Shown: piece by piece, positions 46,621-58,872 of the stretch
How the letters are laid out: each line of letters starts with the position of its first letter
How positions within the stretch are numbered: the stretch's first letter is position 1
Assembly (NCBI GenBank): GCA_037179385.1
Contig: CM074189.1
Location: forward strand, 20,347,020-20,411,019
DNA from: Holothuria scabra
Taxonomy: Eukaryota; Echinodermata; Holothuroidea; Aspidochirotida; Holothuriidae
Length of the DNA stretch: 64,000 bases
Reading direction: 5' to 3'
Position numbers and translations under genes: made by a program
The notes under the pieces: generated by a model
What the model saw: only the letters and a program-made list of their open reading frames with translations
Told to the model about the DNA's origin: nothing
Database searches by the model: none

Positions 46621-48101
46621 ATCCAATCATACTTAGCATCATACCAGCTGCATACTGAACAGTAGCTAAGATGTATTATATGTGGAAGGATACAGTCCCC
46701 TAGTAGTGCAACCAATAGGGCATGAATGATTCTACAGTACCAAGGAGCCAAATGCCCCCTCTTTAAAGTGTAACATATCCTGTATCTTGATGATCGAAAA
46801 ACACACATCAGATTTCAATGCAAATTTGATTGAAATGCTTAGGATAAGTGTCCCTTTAACATGTCAAAATTTGATGTGACCTTAAACCCATACACTTCCT
46901 TCACATTTTTTGCAGACCTGTGTTGATAATGTGAACAATGATTAGTCAAAATTTGATTTATTGATACAAAAGAACTTCATATATTCTATTCCAGTTGGAA
47001 AATGCTGATGCCCCACATACTCTGTTTAAGATCCAGTATTGACTAATTTTCCTCTTGTCTGTAATTACTACAGGCCTTAAGTTATATTTTCTAAAAACGT
47101 GCTTTGAATTGCAGTTACTTACTGTAGGAAATTAAGGAGTGCGGCGGGTGTGTGTTTTTATTAAATGTTGATAGATGCACGCTGTCATCTTTGCAAAAAA
47201 TCACACTGATTTGAGGAGAGTTATGAAACTCAACTGGTTAAACTCATCTTAATCGAGATAAATTCCCTTTTACGGCTTCAGTCCTCCCCTTTTCTCCGCA
47301 TCAACAATATAAAACATATGGAAAATTGGCAGTGCAACTCCCTCACATCCCTGTTTTGGCTTTAGGTTCAGCCCCCCCCCCCTTTCTTTGGGGAATGTCT
47401 GGATCTGTGCCTGCAAAGGACATGTTGTACAGTTATACATGGATAACTACTTCAGTAGCACCTGTGTATAAACTATGAATATTCTATAAAAAACACTTTG
47501 CCAGTATTCATGTAGGCAAAGTGATTGTTAGATTCAAATTTTTGATGCATACTGTACTGTACATGTTGTACAGTAGATCACTCAGGATAATGTACCGAGA
47601 GAGATGGTTGGCTACTTCCCATATCCATTTATTCCTGCCTCTACACATGTATGGATTAAGTTGAGAAGGTGGGAAGCTCCTTACCAGGAACTTAAAGTAG
47701 TACAGTATTTGGAGGGATTTTTTTTGTTTTTGAAGGAAAATTTGTCCTTTGTGTGCAAGTACTGCAACAAGCATTTGAGGATAAGTTACCTTTATTTCCA
47801 GGAAATGACATTTTTCCAGCCACATTGCAACATGTGAGTACAGTACATGTGTACCATGTTTCTTGTAAAACCTGTTAAATTGTACAGTTTGTTGTTGTGT
47901 ATGACAATTGTATTTTACTTACACCTTGGCTTGTACAGTATCTAATGTTTTAAAACCTTGAAATAAATTGTAGCAGTTCGTTGTTGCTAGAATAAGGAAA
48001 TTAAAAATTATCCTTTTGTCAATGTCTGGTACACTTTCATCAAATGTAAAACCTGCTGTACATTAGCTTAATTTTTTCATTTTGTTAACATTTTTGTACA
48101 G

Positions 48102-48318
48102 CTTCATCTCACTTCACCTCCCTCCAATGCGAGACCTTTCCCAAGCACAAACCAAGTCCCATGGACAAAACCTATGAAGATTTGGCACAAAAAGTCTACG
48201 CTGAAAGTTCCCGCAATGATGAATCAAGATCGGCAAATTACGAGTTCCCCGACGATGTTCCCATTGAGAGCAGTCAGGAGAAGAAAACAGCTGTGGAGAG
48301 ACAGCTGAAATATCAAAG
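48102..48318 (+). CDS. AMPD2: AMP deaminase, shared N-terminal exon
   Basis: Seen: 217 bases between an acceptor (TTTTTGTACAG) and a donor (TATCAAAG|GTACAG), entered in phase 1 and left in phase 2, open throughout. The peptide contains KTYEDLAQKVYAESS, then YEFPDDVPIESSQEKKTAVE and RQLKYQR. Known: this pattern (a helix with LA.KV.A, a short acidic stretch with F..PDDVPI, then a charged ERQL helix) is the conserved N-terminal part of AMP deaminases. It precedes the catalytic barrel and is thought to help in tetramer formation and regulation. Both candidate first exons can splice to it. Codon use and frame agree with the following exon. Confidence 0.85.
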
Positions 48319-48920
48319 GTACAGTTTTAAGATGTGAGCAATGGCAATGTACAGTACAGAAGTATTGTTAATGTGTATAACTTGTAAACAACATATCTAA
48401 GTTAGCCTTCAAGGTATAGCACATAGGTGGACATTTGTAGTGAACATTTTGCTTTCGGTTTGACATCAGCTTTGAGTCCAATATTATGGGTGTGATGTAG
48501 GTCAGATAGATTTTAGAGGTACACTCTGTAAGCCAGACTTTGCCAGTAAATGGCTGTGTTGCAATTGGAACAATGATATGTGATTTACTGTATGTACAAT
48601 GTGAGATGGATGCATCTCAAAATAATATTGTTGTGTCTTTCACTATTCAAAGAAGGAAAGAAGCTTCATGGAAGTTGTTGAACAGTTGAGGTATGATCTG
48701 ATTGCTTTGGTTGCAGATATCGCTAGATGAGAAAATTAAATTGATTTTGGAATGGGATGCAGCTGAAGTCCGACTGATAGTGATCCTGTCATAGAACTGA
48801 GGGCAAATCCAAAAGCAAAATGTTTATAAGGATGTACACCTTGAAGCAACATTCATGTGCATGTGTGTAATATGCTGCAGGTGGCTGCAAACAATCCAAT
48901 ACCATGAAAGTGTATTCAAG

Positions 48921-49231
48921 GCATACTGTCCACTACTCTCACCCTAAACTACAATTTTTATTGTAGGCAACAGAAATTCTCAATTGGTTTAGCTCTTTGA
49001 TGGACATGTACAGCAAGTTAAAAAAATGCAGAGTACCAGTGTAGTTTATATTGCACAACATGTGTTTTACTGAGAGTGTTTTGATTACACATTCCTGTCT
49101 TCTACACAGGTCCCTGAAGCAATGAACTAAGAATATGTGTCTGGATGAGGATGAGTTTTAGACATTTGTGGGAGGGGTTCACATGTAAGAAGGTTGGGGG
49201 AATTACAGCTGTTTGGGGTGAGAGGATTGTC
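48921..49231. mobile_element. TTAA-family MITE, copy 4, worn ends
   Basis: CTCTCACCCTAAACTACAAT at the left, GCAGAGTACCAG and CCTGAAGCAATGAACTAAG inside, and GTTTGGGGTGAGAGGATTG at the right follow the order of the other copies. The terminal TTAA sites are lost. Confidence 0.6.
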
Positions 49232-50004
49232 AGGATTCACATCGCTGACATGTACTTACCCCTTGCTACATTTAAACTGCATATTACCAGTGCACTTTGT
49301 GCTACTGGGAGAAGTTCTTACCTCTCCCACCCCCTTTTGCTCAGAACAACTAACAGATCATCCTCATTACCCATCCGTGGAAGTCTTATTAGCTACATTG
49401 GAGGTTATCATGGGGCTAGAAATTAATTCTAAGCTTTTCAGTGTGTTTTTGTCCAGGAACTTAGCTTGTCACTTTCTTCAGTTCCTTAGACCTGTCCTCC
49501 TCACCATCACCTCCCCATCCTCCTCCCAAATTAAGATGTAGCAAGCGGTAAGTGTAGTTGCTTTTGAATACACCCACCTGGAAGTGGGGGGGATTTTACA
49601 GATTTCTACAGGTTTTTAATGAAATGCGACTATTCATCGTAGGTTGACAAAAAAGAAATGAGAAGATGGAATTGCAAAAGGGTTATATTTCAGGATCACT
49701 TGTTAATTGGATACTGTGCTTACAGGATCTGAATATGAATTGAGTGATTGTGGTTATGGCTCGTAAATTTACATCTACCATAGGTACCCACCTTCTTCCA
49801 GAAACCAGCAAAACTATTGTGATGCATTAAGAGACAGGATTGCACACACAAAGTTTTCACATTACTAACTTTTCTTTGTATTGTACTAACATTTTCTGTG
49901 ACTTTTTTCTTGTATATAGTTCACATTAATTCACTTAACATTCAAATATTAAAATTATGCTACGTGTAACTTGTTCATTCTCCTTTGTGTTGCAAAATAT
50001 TTTG

Positions 50005-50401
50005 TGGGATACCGTCAATTTGAGTTCGACTCCTGGTCTTGTCATATGGAAGACTATAAAATGGAACCTGCTGCCATTATGCTTGGTGCACAGTTCAAGC
50101 ATTGGAGTAGAGAAAACCAATGAACCACAGTCCAGGACAAGTAAAAAATGACTCGGACAAGTGAACTGCTCAATATTGTAGCCCGCCAGGCAAGCAGCAC
50201 AGAAGTCTTCTTCACATAGGAATTCAATGGCTAGTTCTAGATAATTAGATATGGACTCTATGCATATTCATGCGGACAAGTAGACTTTGGGAATCCCTAG
50301 ACCGATGGGCAAGAAACAAAAAAACGAATTTATTGAAGCCTGGCTATGGCCAAAAGCGGTTAGTTAGAAGCTTATAGATAAAACCTCATTTAACTTACTC
50401 A
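50005..50401 (+). repeat. SINE copy with an internal insertion
   Basis: The B-box-like GAGTTCGACTCCTGG, AAAATGGAACCTGCTGCCATT and GAGTAGAGAAAACCAATGAAC are SINE. The body resumes about 50333 (GCCTGGCTATGGCC) and the tail with GGTTAGTTAGAAGC. The intervening 200 bases (about 50129-50325), with three GGACAAGT words, are absent from other copies and so were inserted later. Confidence 0.6.
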
Positions 50402-50414
50402 AGACGTTGGATTT

Positions 50415-50456
50415 CAAAAATCACGAGAACCCATTTGTGGGTTCCGTGATTTTTCA
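50415..50456. repeat. Hairpin at the left edge of the tandem array
   Basis: AAAAATCACGAGAACCCA is followed after a short loop by TGGGTTCCGTGATTTTT, its inverse with one mismatch. Such a palindrome next to a tandem array may be the terminus of the element that carries the array. Confidence 0.6.
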
Positions 50457-50502
50457 CCATGATAACCCATGGGAATCCACTTTTGGGTTCTGTCACAACA
50501 CT

Positions 50503-51544
50503 GAAAATGGCTTGTAAACACGATATCTTCAGTTACAGTAGGAGAGACCAACACCCTTCATATTTGGTATATAGATTTTTCATGTTGAGAGAGAGAAGCC
50601 AATTGTTTTTGGTAGAGGTCAAAGGTCATTTGAGGTCAATAGCAGTAAAATTGCGAAAACTTCGAAAATGGCTTGTAAACACGATATCTTCAGATAGGAG
50701 TGACCGACACTTTTCATACTTGGTATTTAGATTTGTCATGTTGAGAAGAAGAACCCTATTGTTTTTGGTAGAGGTCAAAGGTCATTTGAGGTCACCAGCG
50801 GTAAAATTGCGAAAAGCCGAAAATGGCTTGTAAACACGATATCTTCAAATAGGATTGCCCGACAACTTTCATACTTGGTATAAAGATTTGTAATGTTGAG
50901 AGGAAGAACCCTATTGTTTTTGGTAGAGGTCAAAGGTCATTTGCGGTCATCAGCGGTAAAATTGCGAAAACACTGAAAATGGCTTGTAAACACGATATCT
51001 TCAAAAAAGAGTGACAGATACTCTTCATATTTGGTATATAGATTTGTCATGTCGAGAGAAAGAAGCCTAGTGCTTTTGGTAGAGGTCAAAGTTCATTTGA
51101 GGTCACCAGCGGTAAAATTGGGAAAATCCCGAAAATGGCTTTTAAACATGATTTCTTCAGGTAGGAGTGACCGACACTTCTCATGCTTGGTATATCAGTT
51201 TGTCATGTTGAGAGGAAGAAGTCTATTGTTTTTGGCTGAGGTCAAAGGTCATTTGAGGTCATCAGCGGTAAAAATGTGAAAACACCGAAAATGGCTTGTA
51301 AACATGATATCTTCAGATAGGATTGCCCGACAATTTTCATACTTGGTGTATAGATTTTTCATGTTGAGAGAAAGAAGCCTATTGCTTTTGGTAGAGGTCA
51401 AAGGTCATTTGAGGTCACTAGCGGTAAAATTGCGAAAACGCCGAAAATGGCTTGTAAACACGATATCTTCAGATAGGATTGCCCGACAATTTTCATACTT
51501 GTTATATAGAGTTGTCATGTTGAGAGGAAGCACCCTATTGTTGT
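50503..51544. repeat. 156-bp tandem array, six full units and a truncated seventh
   Basis: Units start at GAAAATGGCTTGTAAACA near 50503, 50664, 50819, 50975, 51131, 51287 and 51443; the spacing is 155-156 except for the first, which has a small insertion. Each full unit ends with the block AGGTCAAAGGTCATTTGAGGTCA or a one-base variant. Because 156 is a multiple of three, open frames (50459-50833, 51031-51279, 51304-51546) persist across units. They have a 52-residue periodicity and are not genes. The array stops abruptly within unit 7. Confidence 0.88.
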
Positions 51545-54369
51545 AATATTGTGAAAATTCTGTGACTAAAATGTAAAGAAAAATCTATCAAGCACTGTCA
51601 ATTTGAAAGCAGGTAAGGTATTTGATGGCAAGGAATCACTAAGCCTTTTGGCTTTCTGGTTATAATATACATAGGGAAGGTCACAGCACATCAAAACTGA
51701 TGCTACTGTTATTTGCCTCACAATCTGTTCTGCTATCATTATAGGGTCCATAATGAACTTCTCCAGCTCAACACAATAGCATTAGCTGAGCAAACATCTT
51801 GGTCAGACCAGAAAAGGTCATATGTCACACTTATCTTTGCTTAAGCAAAGGTTTGAAGCCAGAGAAAAATAGCCAGACTAAATACTCGCAATGCATTGTG
51901 GGAAAAAAAGTGTATAAGCAAGGGGCTGCAAGCAATGAGCCTTTTTTCTTTTGCACTTCTGTCTGACCATTTTTTAGCCAAAAGTAAACTACAGTAAATT
52001 ATCAACTTATCAGATTAGCATGTTCATACATGTTGCTGCGAGATTTTATGACAAAAATGTACAATCTCCCTGCAGAAAGGATATTTAGAGCTGAAGTACA
52101 GTAGCACCCAGCTTGTATGACAATATCTCAATACATGTTACTGCATGTACTGAGATAATAAAACAACCATTTATTGTCAAGCGCAGCACATTAGTCATGC
52201 AAAAGGAGGTGCAGTTATTTCCTATAGGACATGCAAAGTATATCACAGATCTTATTTTGACATGATACTGTACTTAGCTCGGTCACTGAGTTACAACATT
52301 CAGTGTACACTTTAGTGGAATGTGTGTACTGTACAAGAAAGTGTTATGTTGAAGAGAATCACTAGTTATTGTTGTCAGTACTCAGTAGCGTACAGTAATA
52401 TGCACTTGTCTCTGAAAGTCCAGTCATAAAATGACAGTTAATGATCTTTACTGTATATGTATTGCAAGCCTTATTCCCTGAAAATATAGTGAATTAAATA
52501 GCCAATCAATGCTGAGCATTCTGTGTACAAGTACAGTATTTAAAGTAAATTGTTTGTGTTGTCAGTATCATTGTAAGGGGTCGGGTGGTATTACAGTAGG
52601 TCCAGGGTTGGATCATGTTTGCATGGATTTTTCATGCAGTTTACCAATAAGGCCTTCAAACATTTGTGAAACCTGAATGGGACTCTATATGTTGAAAATT
52701 TGTCCTGTATTTTGAATTCAAAAATAATGTTGCTAATAACTTGCACATGTATAGTGTGACTGTGACCCGCCCTGTAATGGGTACCTCACCCTGACATAAT
52801 TCTTGTTTTTAAATTTAACATAATGGAGACCACAAAAGAAAAGATTGAATCAGAGGCATATTACATGGGATGTATACAAAAGGCATATGCAAAATGAAAA
52901 GTGCTGACACCCTGTACAAAATAATTCCCAACCTACTGTATACATTTCTTCTAAGTACCTCTTCTACTACAGAAGTTTTATCAGGCAATCCATCCACTGT
53001 GTAATGACGTGAACGATTCCACTTGCTATTAAACAAAGATCACTTAGGATAGTTAACTGTACAGAAGACTGCATAGTTAACTGTACATTAGTTTAGTTAG
53101 AGGGATCGAGTTTTATGGTCCAAATTCAAACCAAGTAGTTCAAAGCTAGGACTAAGCACCGGTCACCAAGTTAGGAATCTCATCACCACCAATCATTCTA
53201 GCTGCCACCATACTGTAGGTTTACTGTCGTATGGAAGTTTTGCTGCAAATAGGTTTATAAAATAGAAGACAAGTTTTGGACAATTAAATTACAGTATAGT
53301 GTCTATAGGTGAATGTGTCATTCGGTGACTTGAAGCAAGTCTAATAATCATTGTACAGTAGGACCAAAGCATGTTGTCTCTTTGTTTCATTTCCTGTGCA
53401 CTTTTGGGCATGTTTTCAAAAGATGACATTAAAGTAGAATTTTTTTTATCAATTGTAGAGATGTGTTTTCACATTCAAGAAAGCAGTTATTTTACTGCTG
53501 TGGTCATATTATTCAAACATTTTCAAGTGAAATGTTCAACAAAGTAAAGCACAAAGAACCATAGTACAGTTTATGCTCTACTACTTTTGGTTAAGTTCCA
53601 CAGTTGTAGTTTTACAGTATGTATCAAAAATATGGTACCACAGACCTTTTGACTTCCTAGAAGCCTTGCAAATCCTCTCTGCTTTTCTCAGCCAGTTGCA
53701 GTATATCTAAATTGCAGTGCATTATAACAGTATTTGAGAATGCAGTTCCCAAATGATGATTCTCTACTTTCATAAAAAAGAAATGCTTAAAAATATAAAT
53801 TGCAAATTATGGTTCGGTATGTCAAATATGATTTTGACATGGTTCAGATTCTCACCTCAAGTTGCCTGTAAGGACATGGCTAGGAATACCATGGGCATAC
53901 TCTACAACCCCCAGTCTACGGGGGGATGTATACTATAAAGAACTTCCTAGTTTTGTCATTTTCAAATATGGTTTCTGTCTTCTTGCACTCAAAATTTTTC
54001 GCTTTCTCAAAAGAAAAAAAGCAAACTTTGTAGTTCAACTTAATGGATTTTGAGCAAGCACTAACATATTTTCTATTTTGTCTTTTTTTTTCTCTCTCAC
54101 AATTGTGTTCTTGTATGTGTTACCTTGACACATCACAACTATGTTCACTTGTCATGGAACGTTTGCCGTGTTCAAATTAAAAAAAAACTCATCTATAATC
54201 TCACCATCGCTACTGCTGTTCTGCTCCACCTATACTTGGTGCTCGTTAGCTCTCGCTTTCTCTCTGCCGGAGGTATCGGGCTGGGATTTTTCCAGAATGG
54301 GACCTCTTCATCTTTGCCGTGAGTGCTTTTACATCATGTATCATCAATGTTCACTTCATAAGACACCTT

Positions 54370-54808
54370 CAGGGGTCGAAATAAACCTGCCAACTTTGTG
54401 GACCAGACAGGGCCCCTAGCTCAGAAATCTAAAGGCCAAATGAGAAATCAATGGGGCCCAAAAATAAAGAAAAGGGACTGATAACCTAGCCCAAAATCAG
54501 TTTTTCCACACCTCACACCAGTATCATTTTTTCCACAACACAAATTCTATACAGTCTGTTTGTTTTCATGGCAGAGAAAGTGTAGGCTACATTGAAGTTT
54601 TTTGTCAAAATTTTCTTGTTACTGTGGCGTGATACTCAGTACACCAGATAAACGGCTGTGTGATGCATGGAGAAGGTCATGTACAGTATAAAATGCAATT
54701 AAAATTAAATTTTCAGGAGCAAATTTGGACCTTTTCCTGTCGCCGCTATAGACCCAAGCAAATTTCTAGAAACATGTTGCCCACAGGCCCTTGTTATTTC
54801 GACCCCTG
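54370..54808. mobile_element. hAT-like MITE (CAGGGGTCGAAATAA termini)
   Basis: It begins CAGGGGTCGAAATAA and ends TTATTTCGACCCCTG, a perfect 15-bp inverted repeat. The flanks share ACCTT (54365-54369 and 54809-54813), five bases only, shorter than usual for hAT. 439 bases, non-coding. Confidence 0.75.
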
Positions 54809-55019
54809 ACCTTTCACCTTTCATTGAATGCTGTGCAGTTTTTAGAGGTAAGCAATTTTAGTTCAGTTAGGGGAAAGCATGTATCTCAAAAAAAAAACAA
54901 TTGGCAATTGAGCTTCCACACTTAAGTGCCATGAATACTGTAGTACATACTGTACAGTACGAAGAGAAAATGTGTATTTTTACCTCTCTAGTACTGGTAT
55001 CTGATTATACTAAAACCAC

Positions 55020-55098
55020 ATGCTACAGCTGCCTTAGCAAGGCTGCAGCTACCTCAGCAAGGCTGCAGCTATCTCAGCTAGGCTGCAGCTGCCTCGGT
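55020..55098 (+). repeat. Tandem cluster of about 23-base GGCTGCAGCT units
   Basis: GGCTGCAGCTACCTCAGCAA and close variants repeat three to four times. Each carries GCAGCTA or CAGCTG, an E-box-like core. The array is short and intronic. Confidence 0.75.
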
Positions 55099-55887
55099 CT
55101 TATTTTTTGCTTCACACATTAAAATAGCAGGATGATGCTGGTCTGCTTCTGAGATGTAACGAAACAAGCTTAGTTGCTAGAGCTTGGCCGAGGGAGTTGC
55201 AGCTTAGCTATTGTGACATGATGCCTTAAAATCAATACAGTTATCATTTCCCAAGCCTGGAAAAACATTGTGGAGCCAAGACAAATTTTAAATTTAGTGC
55301 AGTTAAGTGCAGCTTAAAGGTGCCATGACAGAAGATTGAACATACAGTATGGTATATACTGTATTGGCTGCTTGGAAAGGCATGAAAATTATGAAACCAT
55401 AGAAAGTCTATCAATTTGTAAGGCACCACAGCCACTGCCAGTGACACAAAAGTGATCAGTATTCCTTAAATATCTTTCAGTTAGGGTTGCTATGGTTACC
55501 TTCAGATGTGCACCGCATAGAAATTACTTAAAGGAAAATACTGCATTTTAAAATGCACTGATGAGACTTCCAAAGAAAATTGTACCTTTAATCAGTATTA
55601 AACTATGCAGTCCTACCAATAAAACCAATGCATTCTCTGTATTATACAAACATAATACTGTACTTTCCCTTTAAAGAATTATACCTGGTGCATCACTTCT
55701 TCAATTTTCTTTGTGTTTTTGTTCAAATTTACTTTGCAAATTTTAAAGAAAATTTGGCAATTTGAAGTTCCTTTAAGTCTTTGAATCTTTTGTTTGAGCT
55801 GAAACTTGAAAGGAATGCTACACATTGCCTGAATTATGTGCCATGCATGTACAGTATTGGTTTCAACCATAACATCATATTGTGCAT

Positions 55888-56031
55888 CAGGGTTGTCACC
55901 AGACCACTTTGAGAGCCGGGTAAATTGTGATCACTGTCCCAGGGGAGCAGTCTAAGGGGAAGGGTTTATGGCGAGTACTGCGCTGTGATTTTCATATCTG
56001 GTTAGCAAAATCCGGTATGGTGACAACCCTG
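55888..56031. mobile_element. hAT-like MITE with perfect 8-bp duplication (family GGTTGTCACCA)
   Basis: It begins CAGGGTTGTCACCAGACC and ends GGTATGGTGACAACCCTG. The identical 8-base flanks TTGTGCAT lie at 55880-55887 and 56032-56039. Only 144 bases. Same family as 19298-19559. Confidence 0.88.
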
Positions 56032-57890
56032 TTGTGCATATGCAGTTCCCTGGTATATGGGACTAGGATACTGTACACATAGAGCCTATGGGGCTGACAT
56101 AATAAATGTAAATTGTGTAAAAATGGTCGCTGTCCTACAGTATTAACTCAAGAATACTAAGTTCAAGTGCTCACAGTTCTTTCACATCAAGCTGCATGCA
56201 CTGTCCTGCCAGTGAGAAGAGTACTATATGAGGGAGGGCATCCTTGCTCGTCATTGTGGGGAGTAAGGGTGCCCTCACTCTCGGTGCTATAGGTTTACCA
56301 GGGTTAGTTGCAGGTAAATTGGGATAACATACTGTAGGCGAATAGGATGTTAGTATCAGGGCTCGTTGATTCCCAATCCAGGTAGCTTTAGGGATTTTGC
56401 CTTTATGCCATGTGCACCATTTCAAAAACATTCTACACAGCATGAAAATTTTCATAGCAAACTTGATGGTCTCAGTATTTATCATAATTTGATGATAATT
56501 TTAAGACTGAAGCCTTGTGTTCAACTCTTTCAGGCCAATAGACATATGTCAAATGCCCAGTTAGATTCTAAAAAATAAAAATTTTACAGATTTTGTCTTG
56601 GGTATGTTGTGGTAATTTTGTATAAGTACCAAATATTAAATGCTGTACATACAGGGCAGTAGTTATGATGGACAGTATGGTTTGATGTCTATAAAGTTGA
56701 TGATATATCAATTCTAGTGAGACAGTGTTAAGTGGGCCTTCCATTCAGCTCATTACATTGTTTTTGCATTCATTCTGCCATTGTTCAGATTAATAATCAT
56801 TTTCATTTTATTTAGTGTTGACATTCATTACGTAGAAGAAAAAGTCATTATTTTATAGGCATCTTTAACAATACATTAGTTATTTAACAATACATTAGTT
56901 ATTTGTACACAAACATATCATTTTCATAGGTGGTTCTCTTCAATGAAAGATGATCTACAGTAGGAAGGCATAGCCCTAGGTTTCATATCCCACCATGCAT
57001 AAGTAAGGAGGAGGTGGCACAATGGCAGTATATCTCTCATTAATCCCCCTCCCAGCATTTCCCTCCTCCTTCCCCATCCATCCAGCTATGCCCTGAAAAA
57101 AAAATAAATGTTGTGGCTAATTAGTTATTTATGCTGTACTTATACCTTTCCTGAGTTTCTGCCTGCTAATTAAAAATTTTTCCTGAAATTTCCTGCATAT
57201 CTAACATTCAAAAATTCCTTTAAGCTTTCCCATTAAGTGTCCAAATACAAGACCATGTTGATTTCTGTTGAAATAAATGGTATCCCATTGGATCCCAATG
57301 TTGCAATGGGACTTAATTGGAATTTTCATGCATGGATTGACACCATTCTACAGCACAGTACATAATGGTACAGTACTTGCAGGCCCTATCTTCTCTCTAT
57401 CCACTTCAGCTGTATGTAAATCATCTCAAAGTCAAACTTATTTTGATACCGGTGTGTTTTGTCAATATTTACAATGCCCCATTGGTATGCAGTTTTTAAC
57501 TAAGCAGGTATTTTATTGGTTCGACATTAGGTAAATTCCCTGCACTTTAAACTCTACAGTACCAAACATCTAAAATTTTACTACAAGTTGTAGCGACATC
57601 CACAAATACAGTACTTGATGCATGAACTTTCAAAAGTCATTTGTGCAATTAATGTGTTTTTGCAATGGTAGCATTATGTGCATGTACTTTTGATATGTGT
57701 AGGAATATCCTCTGCAGTAAACAGAAATCACCCTGATGAGACCCCTTGTGCCTTCAGTTGAGGTTTAAATTGTAATCTTGAAGATGTGACAAATAGTGTA
57801 CACCAGTTATTAAGTATATGGTAGGGAAGTCTATTTTGGTCCTTACCTACAGTGCCCCCTATCACTTTATGTATTAATACCATTTATACT

Positions 57891-58225
57891 CAGGGTTTCC
57901 GTCAGAGGGGGAAAAGGGAGGGGATTTGTCCCCCTTTTCCAGAAGTAGGTGGGTATAATTCCCCCTTTTCATTTCTATAAAAATTAGAAAATTGTCAATA
58001 TCTTGGTTTCTTACTTTAAAAGACAACACTTTTGCAGCAGTGATTGAACTTACACAAATAAATGGCCTTTGAAACCTTCAAATTGCACCTACAGGGGCCT
58101 TGAAGCAAGCTTTTGTCCCCCTGAACCCACTCATAACTTTAGCCTTGGACAGCATCAATTTGAACTTGGGAGTTTAGCAGTAATAAATCTCCGCCCCCTT
58201 TTTTGTGTTTCTGGCAGAATACCTG
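57891..58225. mobile_element. hAT-like MITE, family R, intact copy with 8-bp duplication
   Basis: It begins CAGGGTTTCCGTCAGAGG; the right end read in reverse is CAGGTATTCTGCCAGAAAC. Identical 8-base flanks TTTATACT lie at 57883-57890 and 58226-58233. This copy defines family R, whose relatives are at 19870, 27790 and 45262. Non-coding. Confidence 0.85.
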
Positions 58226-58629
58226 TTTATACTTATTGTCTGGCAAACTACTGTAAGAACACAGTGGTGACCTAGATACAAGATAAGGCATTGTTGTTTT
58301 TAATCATCAATATGTAATGAATTAATTTAAGAGTGAAAGGAAAAGTTCTTCACCATGTCTGCTTGAAGCTACCTTGCCTTCTCTTGAGAGAAGGACAATT
58401 AGGGTAGTAAGTGGTTATAAGTGATCCTTCCCTTTAATTTTTGCTGGTTGCATATGTGGTAAAAATAGTTCAGTTTGCCATAAATTCCTAACTATTTTAA
58501 GGGGCATATTGAGTTGAAATCAGTATCTTTTAATGGAATACTACATGGTAGTGTTTAAGCATGTAATGTGACAAGTTTCACCCAAAGTAGTTATTTATTT
58601 TTATTTTTTTTTTGTATTTGTTTTGTTCT

Positions 58630-58830
58630 GGCATGTACTGTTTGTGTATATGATTTGAAAAAGTCTCTGGTCACAGATTTTTGAAGACCTCATTGAATTG
58701 TCGTTTTCTCACTCATGAAACAATTTTTGTACATTATGTAGAATATGGGGATCTTTTAAGTTTAATCATTTGTCATAAGTATGCGAAGGAAACATTCAGG
58801 TTTGGGGAAATTTGTTGTATTTTATGAACC
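58630..58830 (+). repeat. Dispersed repeat X, copy 1
   Basis: GATTTGAAAAAGTCTCTGGTCACA, GAATATGGGGAT, GTTTAATCATTTGTCAT and TATTTTATGAACCACCT recur in the same order at 59910-60115. Direct orientation, about 75 percent alike by eye, with exon 3 of AMPD lying between the copies. Confidence 0.5.
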
Positions 58831-58872
58831 ACCTCAAAGTACCCCTGAGTCAGACATATCAGTATACAGTAA

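Larger units (their letters stand above)
25277..48101 (+). other. AMPD intron 1, 3' part
   Basis: About 22.8 kb with no conserved coding exon. Listed separately are hAT-like elements, a 3-kb DNA transposon, four SINE copies from 33 to 36 kb counting one uncertain, a repeat pair at 38.07 and 39.43 kb, a MITE at 41.3 kb, a microsatellite at 42.56 kb, paired piggyBac-like elements at 43.7-44.3 kb and a nested repeat cluster at 45.3-46.6 kb. The stretches 23.0-25.2, 27.9-29.6, 36.6-38.0, 39.8-41.2 and 46.7-48.0 kb show nothing beyond low-complexity DNA. Confidence 0.6.
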
